From positions 4,092,001-4,156,000 of the forward strand of contig NZ_CP014304.1 of the NCBI RefSeq assembly GCF_001562275.1: DNA of 64,000 bases, in the 5' to 3' direction. The position numbers were made by a program, and so were the translations under genes. The DNA comes from Hymenobacter sp. PAMC 26628. GTDB lineage: Bacteria; Bacteroidota; Bacteroidia; Cytophagales; Hymenobacteraceae. The notes beneath the pieces were generated by a model, which saw nothing but the letters and a program-made list of their open reading frames with translations, was not told where the DNA came from and did not search any database. How positions within the stretch are numbered: position 1 is the first letter of the stretch; each line of letters starts with the position of its first letter. This document shows positions 7,642 through 16,546 of the stretch, piece after piece.

Positions 7642-8859
7642 ATGAACGCAGCCATTGCTCGCCTTTGCCGCCTGGCCCAGCAGCCCAGCCGCCGCATCGT
7701 GGGGCTGATGTCGGGCACGTCACTTGATGGGCTCGACGTGGCCCTGTGCCGCCTCACGGGCCACGGCGCGGCCACGCAGCTAGTGCTGGAGCAGTTTGCC
7801 ACAGTGCCCTACAACGATGACGTGCGCCGGCGCATCCGGCAGGTGTTTGCCCGCGAGCAAGTTAGCTTGGAATACCTGACCTTGCTGAACCCTTGGCTGG
7901 GCCGCCTGCACGCCGACATGGTACTTGGGTGCCTGCACGCCTGGCAGGTGGCCCCGGCCGACGTGGACCTGGTGGCCAGCCACGGCCAGACCGTGTACCA
8001 CGCGCCCGCCCACCAGCACCAGCACCCCGATTTTGAGGGCCTGAACGCCACCCTGCAGCTCGGCGACGGCGACCACGTGGCCCAGGGCACGGGCATCATC
8101 ACCGTCAGCGACTTCCGCCAGAAGCACCTGGCCGCCGGCGGCGAGGGGGCCCCGCTGGCCACCTACGGCGACTACCTGCTGCTGAGCAGCCCCGACGAGG
8201 AGCGCCTGCTGCTGAACCTGGGCGGCATCGCCAACTTCACCTACCTGCCCCGCGCCGGGGCCGACGCCAGCACCGCCTTTAGCACAGACACGGGCCCCGG
8301 CAACACCCTGCTCGACGCCACCATCCGGGCCCACCGGCCCGGGCTGCACTACGACGAAGACGGCCGCCTGGCCCTGGCCGGCCAGGTGCATGAGGGTCTG
8401 CTGGGGGCCCTGCTCGACCACCCATTTTTCGCCGCCGCGCTGCCCAAAACCACGGGCCCCGAGCTGTTCGGCCCCGCCTACCTGGCCGCCGCGCAGACCC
8501 ACACCGGTACCACCGCTTTGGGCCTCGAAGCCCTGCTGGCCACGCTGGTGGAGCTGAGCGCCGTGGGCGTGGCGCGGGCGGTGCAGCAGGTATTCGGCAG
8601 CGCGGAGGCTCCGTTGCCAGCGGTTTATACCAGCGGCGGCGGGGCTCACAACCCGGCGCTGCTGGGGGCCCTGCGCCGCCATTTGCCGGGCGCGGCCTTC
8701 GCCAGCACCGATGCCCTGGGCGTGCCAGCTGATGCCAAGGAGGCCATCCTGTTTGCGGTGCTGGCCAACGAGGCGGTGGCGGGCCGGCCGGTGGCGCTGG
8801 GGGCTGGGCGGCAGCGCGTGCCGGCCGTCACGATGGGCAAAATCTCGTGGCCGGGGTAG
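7642..8859 (+). CDS. anmK: Anhydro-N-acetylmuramic acid kinase
   Basis: A 405-residue kinase of the ASKHA fold that hydrolyses and phosphorylates 1,6-anhydro-MurNAc to MurNAc-6-phosphate in peptidoglycan recycling. Diagnostic blocks are GLMSGTSLDGLDVAL (about 20-34), ASHGQTVYH, QLGDGDHVA, LLNLGGIANFTYL, DTGPGNTLLDA (catalytic Asp) and TSGGGAHNPALL. The length is close to Bacteroidota homologues. The start at 7642 is the first ATG, about 20 residues ahead of the phosphate-binding loop. It is a single gene with an AT-rich stretch upstream. Its cell-wall theme matches the two L,D-transpeptidases 4-5 kb away, but nothing links them in one operon. Confidence 0.95.
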   Translation: MNAAIARLCRLAQQPSRRIVGLMSGTSLDGLDVALCRLTGHGAATQLVLEQFATVPYNDDVRRRIRQVFAREQVSLEYLTLLNPWLGRLHADMVLGCLHAWQVAPADVDLVASHGQTVYHAPAHQHQHPDFEGLNATLQLGDGDHVAQGTGIITVSDFRQKHLAAGGEGAPLATYGDYLLLSSPDEERLLLNLGGIANFTYLPRAGADASTAFSTDTGPGNTLLDATIRAHRPGLHYDEDGRLALAGQVHEGLLGALLDHPFFAAALPKTTGPELFGPAYLAAAQTHTGTTALGLEALLATLVELSAVGVARAVQQVFGSAEAPLPAVYTSGGGAHNPALLGALRRHLPGAAFASTDALGVPADAKEAILFAVLANEAVAGRPVALGAGRQRVPAVTMGKISWPG

Positions 8860-8939
8860 CTTTCCCGGGTTGGGTTAGCAACGGATTAAGTTGATTTTGG
8901 GGCCCCGATTCACGTGCAAAAAAGCATCTTTTAGTTTAT

Positions 8940-10004
8940 TAGGACTTACGCACTTTGGGGTAATTTAGGCAAAACCGGACGCTCATGCTGACCCAAACCG
9001 CTTATATCGAGTACCTGCTGAGTACGCCCACCAACTACACGTGCACCCATTTGGCAGCGCATCGGCCGGATGCGAGCCACGACCAGGTGAACCGTTTTTT
9101 GCGCAACAGCCGACTGCCGGTCCGTCAGTTGCGCGAGTTGGTGCAGCCCTTGTTACACGATTCGCCCGAGGCGTTTCTGTTGGTGGACGACAGCGTACAG
9201 GACAAAAAGTACAGCCGCTTCATCGCAGTGGCCAAGCGCCAGTACTCGGGCAACGTCCACGGCATGGTGACCGGCAGCGGGCTGGTCAACCGCGTGCACA
9301 GCAGCGGCCAGGCGGGCGATTTTCTGCCCCTGGATTACCGCGTCTACGCGCCGGATGACGACCAGCTCACGAAAAACGACCATTTTCTGGCCATGTTCGA
9401 CCACGTCGTGGCCGAGGACAAAGTACTGGCGCGCACTATTTTATTCGACTCCTGGTACGCCGGCAGCACCAACCTGAAGCGCATTCACCGCGCCGGGTGG
9501 ACGTTTTTCACGACCCTGAAAAGCAACCGGTTGGTGAGCCTGACCAAAACCAGCGGCTACCAGGGCTTGGACACGCTCGACCCGCCGCCGCAGGGCTGGA
9601 GCCAGGGCGTGGAAGTGCGCCTGAAAGAAGTGCCCTTTGGCGTAAAACTCTTCAAGCTAGTGGCCACGAACGGCGACATTGAATGGGTCATCACCAACCA
9701 CTTGGCCGCTCATTTGACGCGGGAGCTGGTCATCGAGGCCGTGCAGGTGCGCTGGCAGGTGGAGGAATTTCACCGCAGCTTCAAGCAGCTGACGGGGGCC
9801 GAAAAGTGCCAGTGCCGCAACGCCAATGCACAACGCAACCACTTGGCCTGCTGTTACCTGGCCTGGGTTTCGCTCCGCCAACATGCCCGCCGAATAGGCC
9901 AAACCATTTATCAGGCACACCAACAGCAATGGGCACCCTACCTGCGGCAACTGCTCCAAAAACCACTTATCCAAGCCCTTGTTTAGTCGTGTGCGTAAGT
10001 CCTA
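8940..10004 (+). mobile_element. Complete 1065-bp insertion sequence with 14-bp terminal inverted repeats
   Basis: The ends are TAGGACTTACGCAC (8940-8953) and its perfect complement (9991-10004). They are flanked by the direct repeat TTTAT (8935-8939 and 10005-10009), a 5-bp target duplication. One transposase gene fills the element. Both ends and the reading frame are intact, so it is probably a recent and mobile copy. By transposase type it looks IS701- or IS4-like; the exact family is tentative. Confidence 0.92.
8985..9986 (+). CDS. DDE transposase of the IS element (IS701/IS4-like)
   Basis: A 333-residue DDE transposase. Candidate catalytic residues are Asp68/Asp69 in LLVDDSVQDKKYS, Asp155 in ILFDSWYAG and Glu260/Glu261 in VRWQVEEFHRSFKQ. 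The last motif has the Y/W-x-E-x-F-x-R-x-K pattern of the IS4-type second domain. An N-terminal helical region (1-60) probably binds the terminal repeats. The gene starts 31 bp inside the left terminal repeat and stops 4 bp before the right one, a complete compact element. No frameshift or internal stop was seen. Confidence 0.92.
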   Translation: MLTQTAYIEYLLSTPTNYTCTHLAAHRPDASHDQVNRFLRNSRLPVRQLRELVQPLLHDSPEAFLLVDDSVQDKKYSRFIAVAKRQYSGNVHGMVTGSGLVNRVHSSGQAGDFLPLDYRVYAPDDDQLTKNDHFLAMFDHVVAEDKVLARTILFDSWYAGSTNLKRIHRAGWTFFTTLKSNRLVSLTKTSGYQGLDTLDPPPQGWSQGVEVRLKEVPFGVKLFKLVATNGDIEWVITNHLAAHLTRELVIEAVQVRWQVEEFHRSFKQLTGAEKCQCRNANAQRNHLACCYLAWVSLRQHARRIGQTIYQAHQQQWAPYLRQLLQKPLIQALV

Positions 10005-10052
10005 TTTATCTTGCTTGCCCACAATCACCTGTTCCTAAACCACCTACTTCCA

Positions 10053-10574
10053 ATGGTTTCTACCCGTTTGCACCGCTTCCTGCTGCTCGTGTTAGCCCTC
10101 AATGCCTGGGCCTGCGCCCGCCGCAACGATGAGCCCACGCCCGAGCCTGCATCCGGCACGTGCTCTTACGTGTTGGACGGACGCGCCACGACGGGTACCG
10201 CCACGGCCGTGCGCAATCCCACCTACCACGTACTCGATGCCGCCGGCGACCACGCCGCCGAATTGCTGACCATCACTTGCGTCGGCACCGTAGCGGCGAA
10301 CGCAGCCCCTGAGAAGTTCAGCCTCGACTTCATCAAGCTCGCTACCGAGCCCGACGCGGCCTTCCGAATGCTACCCAGCCCCGGCATCGATGTGTTACGC
10401 TACAACCCGGCTACTGGCTCGGACTATACCAATTACGTCCTGGGGGCTAACCTGACCGTAAAAAAGACCGCCACGGGCGGCTTTTCCGGCACGTTCAGTG
10501 GCGCGTATCCCGCCACGGCCAACACCGGTCAAAGCACGTTCAAATCCGGCGTTTTTACAGACGTACACCCTTAA
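10053..10574 (+). CDS. Small secreted or lipoprotein of unknown function
   Basis: A 173-residue protein with an N-terminal hydrophobic signal (RFLLLVLALNAWAC). Cys21 is a possible lipidation site, although Trp at -2 is unusual. The mature part is rich in Thr, Ala and Gly and begins with a segment containing a second Cys (TCSYVLDGRATTGTATAV). Alternating hydrophobic residues suggest beta structure, as in many short Bacteroidota outer-surface lipoproteins. I do not recognise the family. The ATG at 10053 was chosen over an upstream ATG at 10011, which would put 14 hydrophilic residues before the signal. The IS element ends only 48 bp upstream, so the native promoter has probably been displaced. 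Confidence 0.65.
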   Translation: MVSTRLHRFLLLVLALNAWACARRNDEPTPEPASGTCSYVLDGRATTGTATAVRNPTYHVLDAAGDHAAELLTITCVGTVAANAAPEKFSLDFIKLATEPDAAFRMLPSPGIDVLRYNPATGSDYTNYVLGANLTVKKTATGGFSGTFSGAYPATANTGQSTFKSGVFTDVHP

Positions 10575-10750
10575 ATTACATTTAAGCTAAGTACTGGAAC
10601 GAGGTAACGACGCAAAGACTACGTCTCCATACCGCTCATGAAACACTAGAATTGCCCCAAACCTGGCTTAGGGCCCTGGGGCTCCAAGCTGGGGCTTGGG
10701 GTGATTTTTCACCGAAAAATTAGATTCTTGCCGTTTTTATATTAATATTC

Positions 10751-10778
10751 AGCCGGGAAGTTATTCCTGGCTTTTTTT
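10751..10778 (+). terminator. Intrinsic terminator-like hairpin in the susC leader
   Basis: A 9-bp stem with one G-T pair (AGCCGGGAA, loop GTTA, TTCCTGGCT) is followed by a run of seven T to 10778. It ends 33 bp before the SusC start codon and lies 176 bp after the lipoprotein gene. It can end transcription from upstream, close a short untranslated RNA, or attenuate susC. Confidence 0.75.
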
Positions 10779-10811
10779 AGTGCCATTCTGTTCTGGTTCA
10801 ATCTCTTTTCT

Positions 10812-13800
10812 ATGACTCAACCTTACTTGCTTGCCGGCGCCCGCAGCCGGCACTTCTGGCTGTTGCTGTTGCTACTGCTGGGCGCGGCCGGGGGCCCCGC
10901 CGCGGCCCAAACTGTGCGCTACGTCATCAGTGGCCGGGTGCTGGATGGCAACAACGAAGGCTTACCCGGCGCCACGGTGCGCTTGCTGAACACGGTGCTC
11001 GGCGTGACCTCCGACGCCAACGGGCGCTACGAGCTGCCCGCGGCCGTAGCCCCCGGCACCTACCAGGTGGAGGTGAGCTCGGTGGGCTACCGCAGCACGC
11101 GCCGCACGGTGGCGCTGGGCACGGCCGGCCCCGTGGCCGTGCAGGACGCCATCCTGACCGAAGACCAATTGCGCCTGAACGAGGTGGTGGTGACCGGCAC
11201 TTCGGTGGCCACGAGCAAGAAGCAGCTCGGCAACACCATTGCCACGGTGAGCGGCGACGAGCTGCGCACCACCGTGCCCACCCAGATTGACCAGGCGCTG
11301 GACGGCAAGTTTGCGGGCGTGCAAATCACCCAAAACTCGGGCAACCCGGCGGGCGGCATGTCGGTGCGGCTGCGGGGCCCCAGCACGGTGGCCGGCTCGT
11401 CGGACCCGCTCTACATCATCGACGGGGTGATTGTGAACAACGACTCGCCGCAGCTGCTCGACCTGGGCGGCTCGGCCCAGAACCGGCTGGTCGACATCAG
11501 CCCCAACGACGTGGAGCGCGTCGAGGTCATCAAGGGCGCGGCGGCGGCGGCCATCTACGGCTCGCGGGCGTCGAACGGCGTGGTGCAGATTTTCACCAAG
11601 CGCGGCAAGGAAGGGGCCCCGCAGGTCACGTTTTCGTCACAGCTGCTGGTCTCGCAAATCCGCAAGAAGCTTGATTACAACCAGTACCCGTCGCGCTTCA
11701 CCAACTTCGTGGCCACCGACCTGACGCAGGTGCCGGTGCAGCGCTACGACTACCAGGACGGCATTTTCCGGACCGCCGTGGGCACCGACGACTACGTGAG
11801 CGTGACCGGCGGCTCGGCCACCACCAAGTACTTCGCCTCGGCCAACTACTTCCGCAACCAAGGCATTATCAAGGCCTCGGACTTTGCCCGCGGCGGGGGC
11901 CGGGTGCGCGTGCAGCAGTCCTTCGGCTCGAAGGCCAGCCTGAGCGTGGGCGCCAACTACACGCTTAGCGAGAGCCATGATATTCCGAATGGCGGCATTA
12001 ACGAAGCCTACGGGGCCCTGACGGGCTTCATTTTCGCCAACAACTTCATCAACCCCGCCGCCGACCCCACCACCGGGCGCTACCCCAGCACCTCGCCCCA
12101 GGCGTTTGTGCTGCGCACCAACCCGCTGGAGGCCATCAACCGCTTCAACTTCGTGCAGCGCACCTCGCGCTTCATCGGCGATGCCCAACTGAGCCTCACC
12201 CCGTTCGAGGGCTTCTCGTTCGACTACGTGCTGGGCTACGACGCCAGCACCCAAATCGGCACGGGCTTCATTCCGGTAGGCAACACCACGCCCAGCTACA
12301 GCACCGGCTACGCCCGGCGGGCCGACCGCACGGCCATTCTGGTGAACAACGACGCCACGTTCAACTACCGCCGCAACTTCACGGAGTGGCTGGCCAGCAC
12401 CACCACCGTGGGCGGCACCTTGCAGTACGACCAGGCCCTGAGCACCAACCTCACCGCCATTCAGCTCTCGCCCATTGTGCAAACGACCGCGGGTGGCACA
12501 TTGGTGCCAACGACAGTAAATGGCTTGCCCGTGCCCAACGACAGCCGCCAAGAACGTACGTTCGTGGGAGCCTTTGTGCAGCAAACGCTGGGGCTGGGCA
12601 ACCGCCTGTTTCTGACGGGCGCGCTGCGGGTGGACGCGGCCTCGGTGTACGGCGCCAACAACCGCACGCAGTATTACCCCAAGGCCAGCGTGGCCTACGT
12701 GCTGTCAGAGGAGAAATTCTGGAAAGACGGCAAGCTGGGCACGTTAATTCCGCAGTTCAAGCTGCGCGGCTCGTTCGGCAAGGCCGGCAACCTGACGGCC
12801 ATCGGGCCCTACGACCGGTTCACGAACTATGGTCCCGTCACGGCCGGCTCGCTACAAGGGCTGGCCCCGGCTACTTTATTAGGCAACGAAAACATTAAGC
12901 CCGAGCGTCAAACTGAGTTCGAAACCGGCGTCGACGCCAGCTTCTTCAACGACCGGCTGGGCTTCGAGGTGTCGTACTACAACAAGCGCGTGCAGGACCT
13001 GCTCCTCTCGCGCGACCTGGCCCTGAGCAGCGGCTACAGCAACCGCTTCGAGAACATCGGCAACATGACCAACCGCGGCATTGAGGTGCTGGTGCGCGCC
13101 ACGCCGGTGCAATCAAAAGCCGTGCGCTGGAGCATCACGGGCACGTTCACGCACAACGAAAACCACATCACCGACATCCCCGGGGGCCTGCTCACCTTCC
13201 CCAACGGCTTCGGCCTGGTGGCGGCCGTGGAGGGCCAGCCGCTGGGCACGTTCTACGGCACGTATTCGGCCCGCAACCCCGACGGCAGCCTGCTGCTCAC
13301 GCCCAAGCTGAGCGACGGCAGCGGCGGCCTGCCCCAGCGCGAGCGCGGCGTGCAGGGCCCCAACGGCACCGGCACGCCCCAGCGCGACGCCACCGGCCAG
13401 CCCACCGGCGCGTTCCTGAGCAAGGTGCTCGGCAACCCCAACCCGCGCTACATCGCCTCGCTCATCAACGAAGTGGGGCTGCTCAACAACCGCCTCCTTT
13501 TGCGGGTGCAGTTTGATGCCCAGCAGGGCTTCGACGTGTTCAACTTCACGAGCCGCGTGGGCAACCGCGACCTGTACGGGGGCCTGAGCGGCTACGAGGG
13601 CGAGCTGCGCGGCGAGGTGCCCAAGGGCACCAGTGCCGCCATCTACAACACCTTCGACCGCTGGGTGGAGGACGGCTCGTTCGTGAAGTTGCGCGAGGCC
13701 TCGGTGAGCTACCTGCTGAAGCCCAAGGCTCTGGGCCTGCGCGATTTACGGCTGTCCGTGTCGGGCCGCAACCTGGTGGCTTTCACCAAGTACAGCGGCT

Positions 13801-13910
13801 ACGACCCCGAGGTGAACGCCGCCGGCCAGAGCAACGCCGTGCGGGGCTTCGACTTCGTGGAGGTGCCCATCCCGCGCACCGTGTCGGTGGGCTTCAACGC
13901 TTCTTTCTAA
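10812..13910 (+). CDS. SusC/RagA-family TonB-dependent outer-membrane transporter
   Basis: A 1032-residue outer-membrane protein. A signal peptide (about 1-33, cleavage after AAAQ) precedes a carboxypeptidase-like regulatory domain (about 38-115, with GATVRLLNT and YQVEVSSVGY). A TonB-contact segment NEVVVTGT follows, then the plug (about 125-250, with DPLYIIDGVIVNN, DVERVEVIKGAAAAAIYGSRASNGVV) and a 22-strand barrel ending in Phe. SusC proteins work with a SusD lipoprotein lid to import glycans or peptides using energy from TonB-ExbBD. The partner follows at 14022. No glycoside hydrolase, sulfatase, sensor or anti-sigma gene accompanies the pair, so the substrate is unknown. Confidence 0.95.
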   Translation: MTQPYLLAGARSRHFWLLLLLLLGAAGGPAAAQTVRYVISGRVLDGNNEGLPGATVRLLNTVLGVTSDANGRYELPAAVAPGTYQVEVSSVGYRSTRRTVALGTAGPVAVQDAILTEDQLRLNEVVVTGTSVATSKKQLGNTIATVSGDELRTTVPTQIDQALDGKFAGVQITQNSGNPAGGMSVRLRGPSTVAGSSDPLYIIDGVIVNNDSPQLLDLGGSAQNRLVDISPNDVERVEVIKGAAAAAIYGSRASNGVVQIFTKRGKEGAPQVTFSSQLLVSQIRKKLDYNQYPSRFTNFVATDLTQVPVQRYDYQDGIFRTAVGTDDYVSVTGGSATTKYFASANYFRNQGIIKASDFARGGGRVRVQQSFGSKASLSVGANYTLSESHDIPNGGINEAYGALTGFIFANNFINPAADPTTGRYPSTSPQAFVLRTNPLEAINRFNFVQRTSRFIGDAQLSLTPFEGFSFDYVLGYDASTQIGTGFIPVGNTTPSYSTGYARRADRTAILVNNDATFNYRRNFTEWLASTTTVGGTLQYDQALSTNLTAIQLSPIVQTTAGGTLVPTTVNGLPVPNDSRQERTFVGAFVQQTLGLGNRLFLTGALRVDAASVYGANNRTQYYPKASVAYVLSEEKFWKDGKLGTLIPQFKLRGSFGKAGNLTAIGPYDRFTNYGPVTAGSLQGLAPATLLGNENIKPERQTEFETGVDASFFNDRLGFEVSYYNKRVQDLLLSRDLALSSGYSNRFENIGNMTNRGIEVLVRATPVQSKAVRWSITGTFTHNENHITDIPGGLLTFPNGFGLVAAVEGQPLGTFYGTYSARNPDGSLLLTPKLSDGSGGLPQRERGVQGPNGTGTPQRDATGQPTGAFLSKVLGNPNPRYIASLINEVGLLNNRLLLRVQFDAQQGFDVFNFTSRVGNRDLYGGLSGYEGELRGEVPKGTSAAIYNTFDRWVEDGSFVKLREASVSYLLKPKALGLRDLRLSVSGRNLVAFTKYSGYDPEVNAAGQSNAVRGFDFVEVPIPRTVSVGFNASF

Positions 13911-13914
13911 GTAA

Positions 13915-13990
13915 GTTGTCAGTTGCTCGTTGTCGGCTGTTAGCAGGTCACAAGTTACTGGCTAACAACCGACAACGAGCAACTGACAAC
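13915..13990. repeat. 76-bp GTTGTCAGTTG-type hairpin between susC and susD
   Basis: Arms 13915-13944 and 13961-13990 pair at 29 of 30 positions; the arm begins GTTGTCAGTTGCTCGTTGTC. They surround a 16-nt loop and fill most of the 111-bp gap between the two genes. No T-run follows. Such a strong hairpin in a bicistronic message could set the ratio of the two proteins by stopping 3' decay or part of the transcription. Confidence 0.85.
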
Positions 13991-14021
13991 CCGTTTACTT
14001 TTGGCTGCTTACTTAATTGAT

Positions 14022-15350
14022 ATGAAAAACCGCTTCTCCTCGCTGCGCCGCTGGGCCCGGCTGCTGCCCGTGGCCGCGCTGCTGGGGCCCACCGCCTGCC
14101 AGCTCGACGTGGTGAACCCCAACGCCGCCACCGACGCCCAAACCCTGGGCACCCGCGAGGGCCTGCTGGCCCTGAGCGTGGGCCTGCGCCAGCTCTACTC
14201 CGCCTCGGCCCTGGAACCCATCCTGCTGACGCCGGCCACCACGTCGCGCGAGGTGAAGGGCGTGGCCACGTTCATCAACGTGACCGACCTGGAAACCGGC
14301 GGCACCGCCCTGCCCAACGACAACGCCAACCTGACCAACCTTTTCTCGCGCTCGTTGCGCGTGGTGGGCGTGGCCGACCAGCTGATTGCCGCCGCGCCCA
14401 CCGTGCTCAGCACCGACGCCGGGGCCCGCAGCGGCGTGCTGGCCCACGCCTACCTGTTCAAGGCGGCGGCGCTGGGGGCCCTGGCCGGGGCCTTCGAGCA
14501 GGCGCCCATCACCACCAGCACCACCGGGCAGGCGGCCTTCGTGCCCCGCGCGCAGGTGCTGGCCGAGGCCGTGCGCCTGCTGGACCTGGCCACCGCCGAG
14601 CTGGCAGCCAACGCCGCCTCCGCTGATTTCACGACCCAGGTGCTGGGCACGGCCTTCAACCTGCCCAACACCGTGCAGGCCTACCGCGCCCGCCTCAACC
14701 TGGTGGCCGGCAACTACGCGGCGGCCCTCACGGCGGCCAATCTGGTCGATTTGACGGTGCGCTCGGTGTTCAGCTACAGCAGCCAGAGCCCCAACCCCAT
14801 TTACCAGTCGGTGAACATCACGCGCAACTTCGCGCCGCGTGGCAACTTTGGCCTGCCCGCGGGCTTCGTGGACCCCGCCGACCGCCGCCGGAGCTTCTTC
14901 CTCACCGGGGCCCGGGTGGCGAGCCCGCCGGATAGCCTGCGCACGCTGGCCGGCTTCTTCACCAGCCTCACCAGCGACATTCCGGCCTACCAGCCCGACG
15001 AGCTACGCCTCATCCGGGCCGAGGCCAACCTGCGCCTGGCCACGCCCAACGTGGCGGGGGCCCTGGCCGACATCAACGCCGTGCGCACCCAAACCAGCGG
15101 CGACCCGTTTGGCGTGTACGCGGCCCTGCCGGCCTACAGCGGCTCCACGGCGGTGGCCGATTTGCTGCTCGAAGTGTACAAGCAGCGCAGCATCGAGCTG
15201 TTCCTCAGCGGCCAGCGGCTGGAGGACAGCCGCCGCTTCGGCCGCCCCGGCCCGCCCACCAGCACCGCCGAGCGCACCCGCAACTACTACCCCTACCCGC
15301 GCCAGGAGCGCCTCAACAACCCCAACGTGCCCGCCGACCCGGCCATCTGA
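14022..15350 (+). CDS. SusD/RagB-family nutrient-binding outer-membrane lipoprotein
   Basis: A 442-residue lipoprotein (signal ends PTAC, acceptor Cys26) with the TPR-like helical layout of SusD proteins. Recognisable features are NPNAATDAQ near the N-terminus, the RAEANLRLATPN helix and the C-terminal block DLLLEVYKQRSIELFLSGQRLEDSRRFGR, the family's most conserved region. The end NYYPYPRQERLNNPNV is also usual. SusD caps the SusC barrel and binds substrate at the cell surface. The ATG at 14022 gives a normal lipoprotein signal; the upstream start at 14001 adds MAAYLID and is less likely. It forms an operon with the SusC gene and is followed by a very strong terminator. Confidence 0.93.
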   Translation: MKNRFSSLRRWARLLPVAALLGPTACQLDVVNPNAATDAQTLGTREGLLALSVGLRQLYSASALEPILLTPATTSREVKGVATFINVTDLETGGTALPNDNANLTNLFSRSLRVVGVADQLIAAAPTVLSTDAGARSGVLAHAYLFKAAALGALAGAFEQAPITTSTTGQAAFVPRAQVLAEAVRLLDLATAELAANAASADFTTQVLGTAFNLPNTVQAYRARLNLVAGNYAAALTAANLVDLTVRSVFSYSSQSPNPIYQSVNITRNFAPRGNFGLPAGFVDPADRRRSFFLTGARVASPPDSLRTLAGFFTSLTSDIPAYQPDELRLIRAEANLRLATPNVAGALADINAVRTQTSGDPFGVYAALPAYSGSTAVADLLLEVYKQRSIELFLSGQRLEDSRRFGRPGPPTSTAERTRNYYPYPRQERLNNPNVPADPAI

Positions 15351-15377
15351 CGGGCCGCGCAGCACTACCGGTTTAGC

Positions 15378-15420
15378 ACCAGGGGCCCCGTTTCGTCCGA
15401 AACGGGGCCCCTGGTTTTTG
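15378..15420 (+). terminator. Intrinsic terminator of the susCD unit
   Basis: A 17-bp perfect stem (15378-15394 with 15399-15415, containing GGGGCCCCGTTTC) has a 4-nt loop and is followed by TTTTT. It lies 27 bp after the SusD stop. Confidence 0.93.
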
Positions 15421-15445
15421 GGTTTGGATGCGGGTGTGGGGACGA

Positions 15446-15709
15446 TTAGGCGGTGCGGACCACGACGCGGCGGTCGTCGGCGGCAGTGGTAGTGGCGCCG
15501 CCCATCAGCAGCGTGTCGGTGCTCTCCCAGGCCACAAACTTGTCACCGCCAACGGCGGTGGCCGTGCCCACTGCTTGCACCCGGCCGGTGCTGGTGCCCG
15601 ATTGGGCGGCGGTCCAGATGGGTGCGGGCTCTTGCTCGACCCACAAAAAAACGGGTAAGTACCGTAACGCCAACAAGGGCGGGGCGGAAACAGGTAGGCG
15701 TGTTTTCAT
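15446..15709 (-). CDS. Hypothetical protein, 87 residues
   Basis: An ATG at 15709 opens 87 codons to a TAA at 15446. The product has a short hydrophobic stretch near the N-terminus (PPLLALRYLPVFLWV) and a Thr/Ala/Gly-rich remainder ending DDRRVVVRTA. I do not recognise it. GC-rich DNA produces chance reading frames, so it may not be real. In its favour, no other frame covers the 15.42-15.84 kb interval and it lies downstream of the response regulator on the same strand (128 bp gap). It would converge with the susCD terminator. Confidence 0.35.
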   Translation of the reverse strand: MKTRLPVSAPPLLALRYLPVFLWVEQEPAPIWTAAQSGTSTGRVQAVGTATAVGGDKFVAWESTDTLLMGGATTTAADDRRVVVRTA

Positions 15710-15837
15710 AAAAATGTGGAGAGGGGTAGCACAACATCTGCTGCATTGGTTAAGACCTTGCAGTACACAAAGTTTTCTATAAATTGTGCGCCTGACAATA
15801 CCTACTTGTAAGTAATTTTTGGGGCCTCGCCCACCGC

Positions 15838-16479
15838 CTACAAGCCGTGCACTTGGGCGAAGCGCATCAGTTCGGCCACGCCGTGCAGGCCCAGCTTCTG
15901 CATCAGGTTGCGGCGGTGGGTGGCCACCGTGACTTCGGCCAGCGAGAGGCGCGCGGCAATGGCCCGGGAAGAAAGGCCTTCGCACACGAGGCCGATGATT
16001 TCGCGCTCGCGCGCGGAGAGCTGGTGCAGGCGCAGCAAGGCATCGGCGGCCGGGTGGGGCGCGGCGGCCCGGGGCCCCGACCGGGCCGGTAATACCCGCT
16101 GCCCCGCGTGCACGGCCCGGATGGCGGCCAGCAAGTCGGTGGCTTCCGCCGATTTGTCGAGGAAGCCCTGGGCCCCGGCCGCCGCTACTTGCGCCACCAG
16201 TACGGGCGAGGTGGCGCTGCTGAACACCAGCACCCGCAGCGCCGGCCACTGGCGGCGCAGGCGCGGCAGCAGGGCCAGCCCGTCGTGGGGCGGCGGCAGG
16301 TGCAGGTCGAGCAGCAGCACATCGGCCGGCAGCACGGGGGCCCCTTCCAAAAACGCCAGCAGGGCCCCGCCGGTAGCAAACTGCCCGTTCACCACCAAGT
16401 CCGGCTCTTGGCTGAACAGCGCGGCCAAGCCCCGCGTCAGGGCCGGGTGGTCGTCCACGAGGATTAAACGGCAGGGCAT
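15838..16479 (-). CDS. NarL/FixJ-family response regulator
   Basis: A 213-residue two-domain regulator. The receiver domain (1-125) has the acidic pocket DD at 9-10, phospho-acceptor Asp58 in VLLLDLHLP and Lys in FLDKSAEA. The LuxR-type helix-turn-helix (about 145-210) has LSAREREIIGLVCEGLSSRAIAARL and HRRNLMQKLGL. The ATG at 16479 starts two residues before the first strand; an upstream start at 16506 is less likely. The gene lies 67 bp downstream of a 7TM-DISM histidine kinase on the same strand, which is its probable partner. Targets are unknown. Confidence 0.92.
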   Translation of the reverse strand: MPCRLILVDDHPALTRGLAALFSQEPDLVVNGQFATGGALLAFLEGAPVLPADVLLLDLHLPPPHDGLALLPRLRRQWPALRVLVFSSATSPVLVAQVAAAGAQGFLDKSAEATDLLAAIRAVHAGQRVLPARSGPRAAAPHPAADALLRLHQLSAREREIIGLVCEGLSSRAIAARLSLAEVTVATHRRNLMQKLGLHGVAELMRFAQVHGL

Positions 16480-16546
16480 GGGCAGAAAACAGTTATTGCT
16501 CAGCAATTAACACCATAGTTACCTATTACGAATCGCGCCTTCGCCC

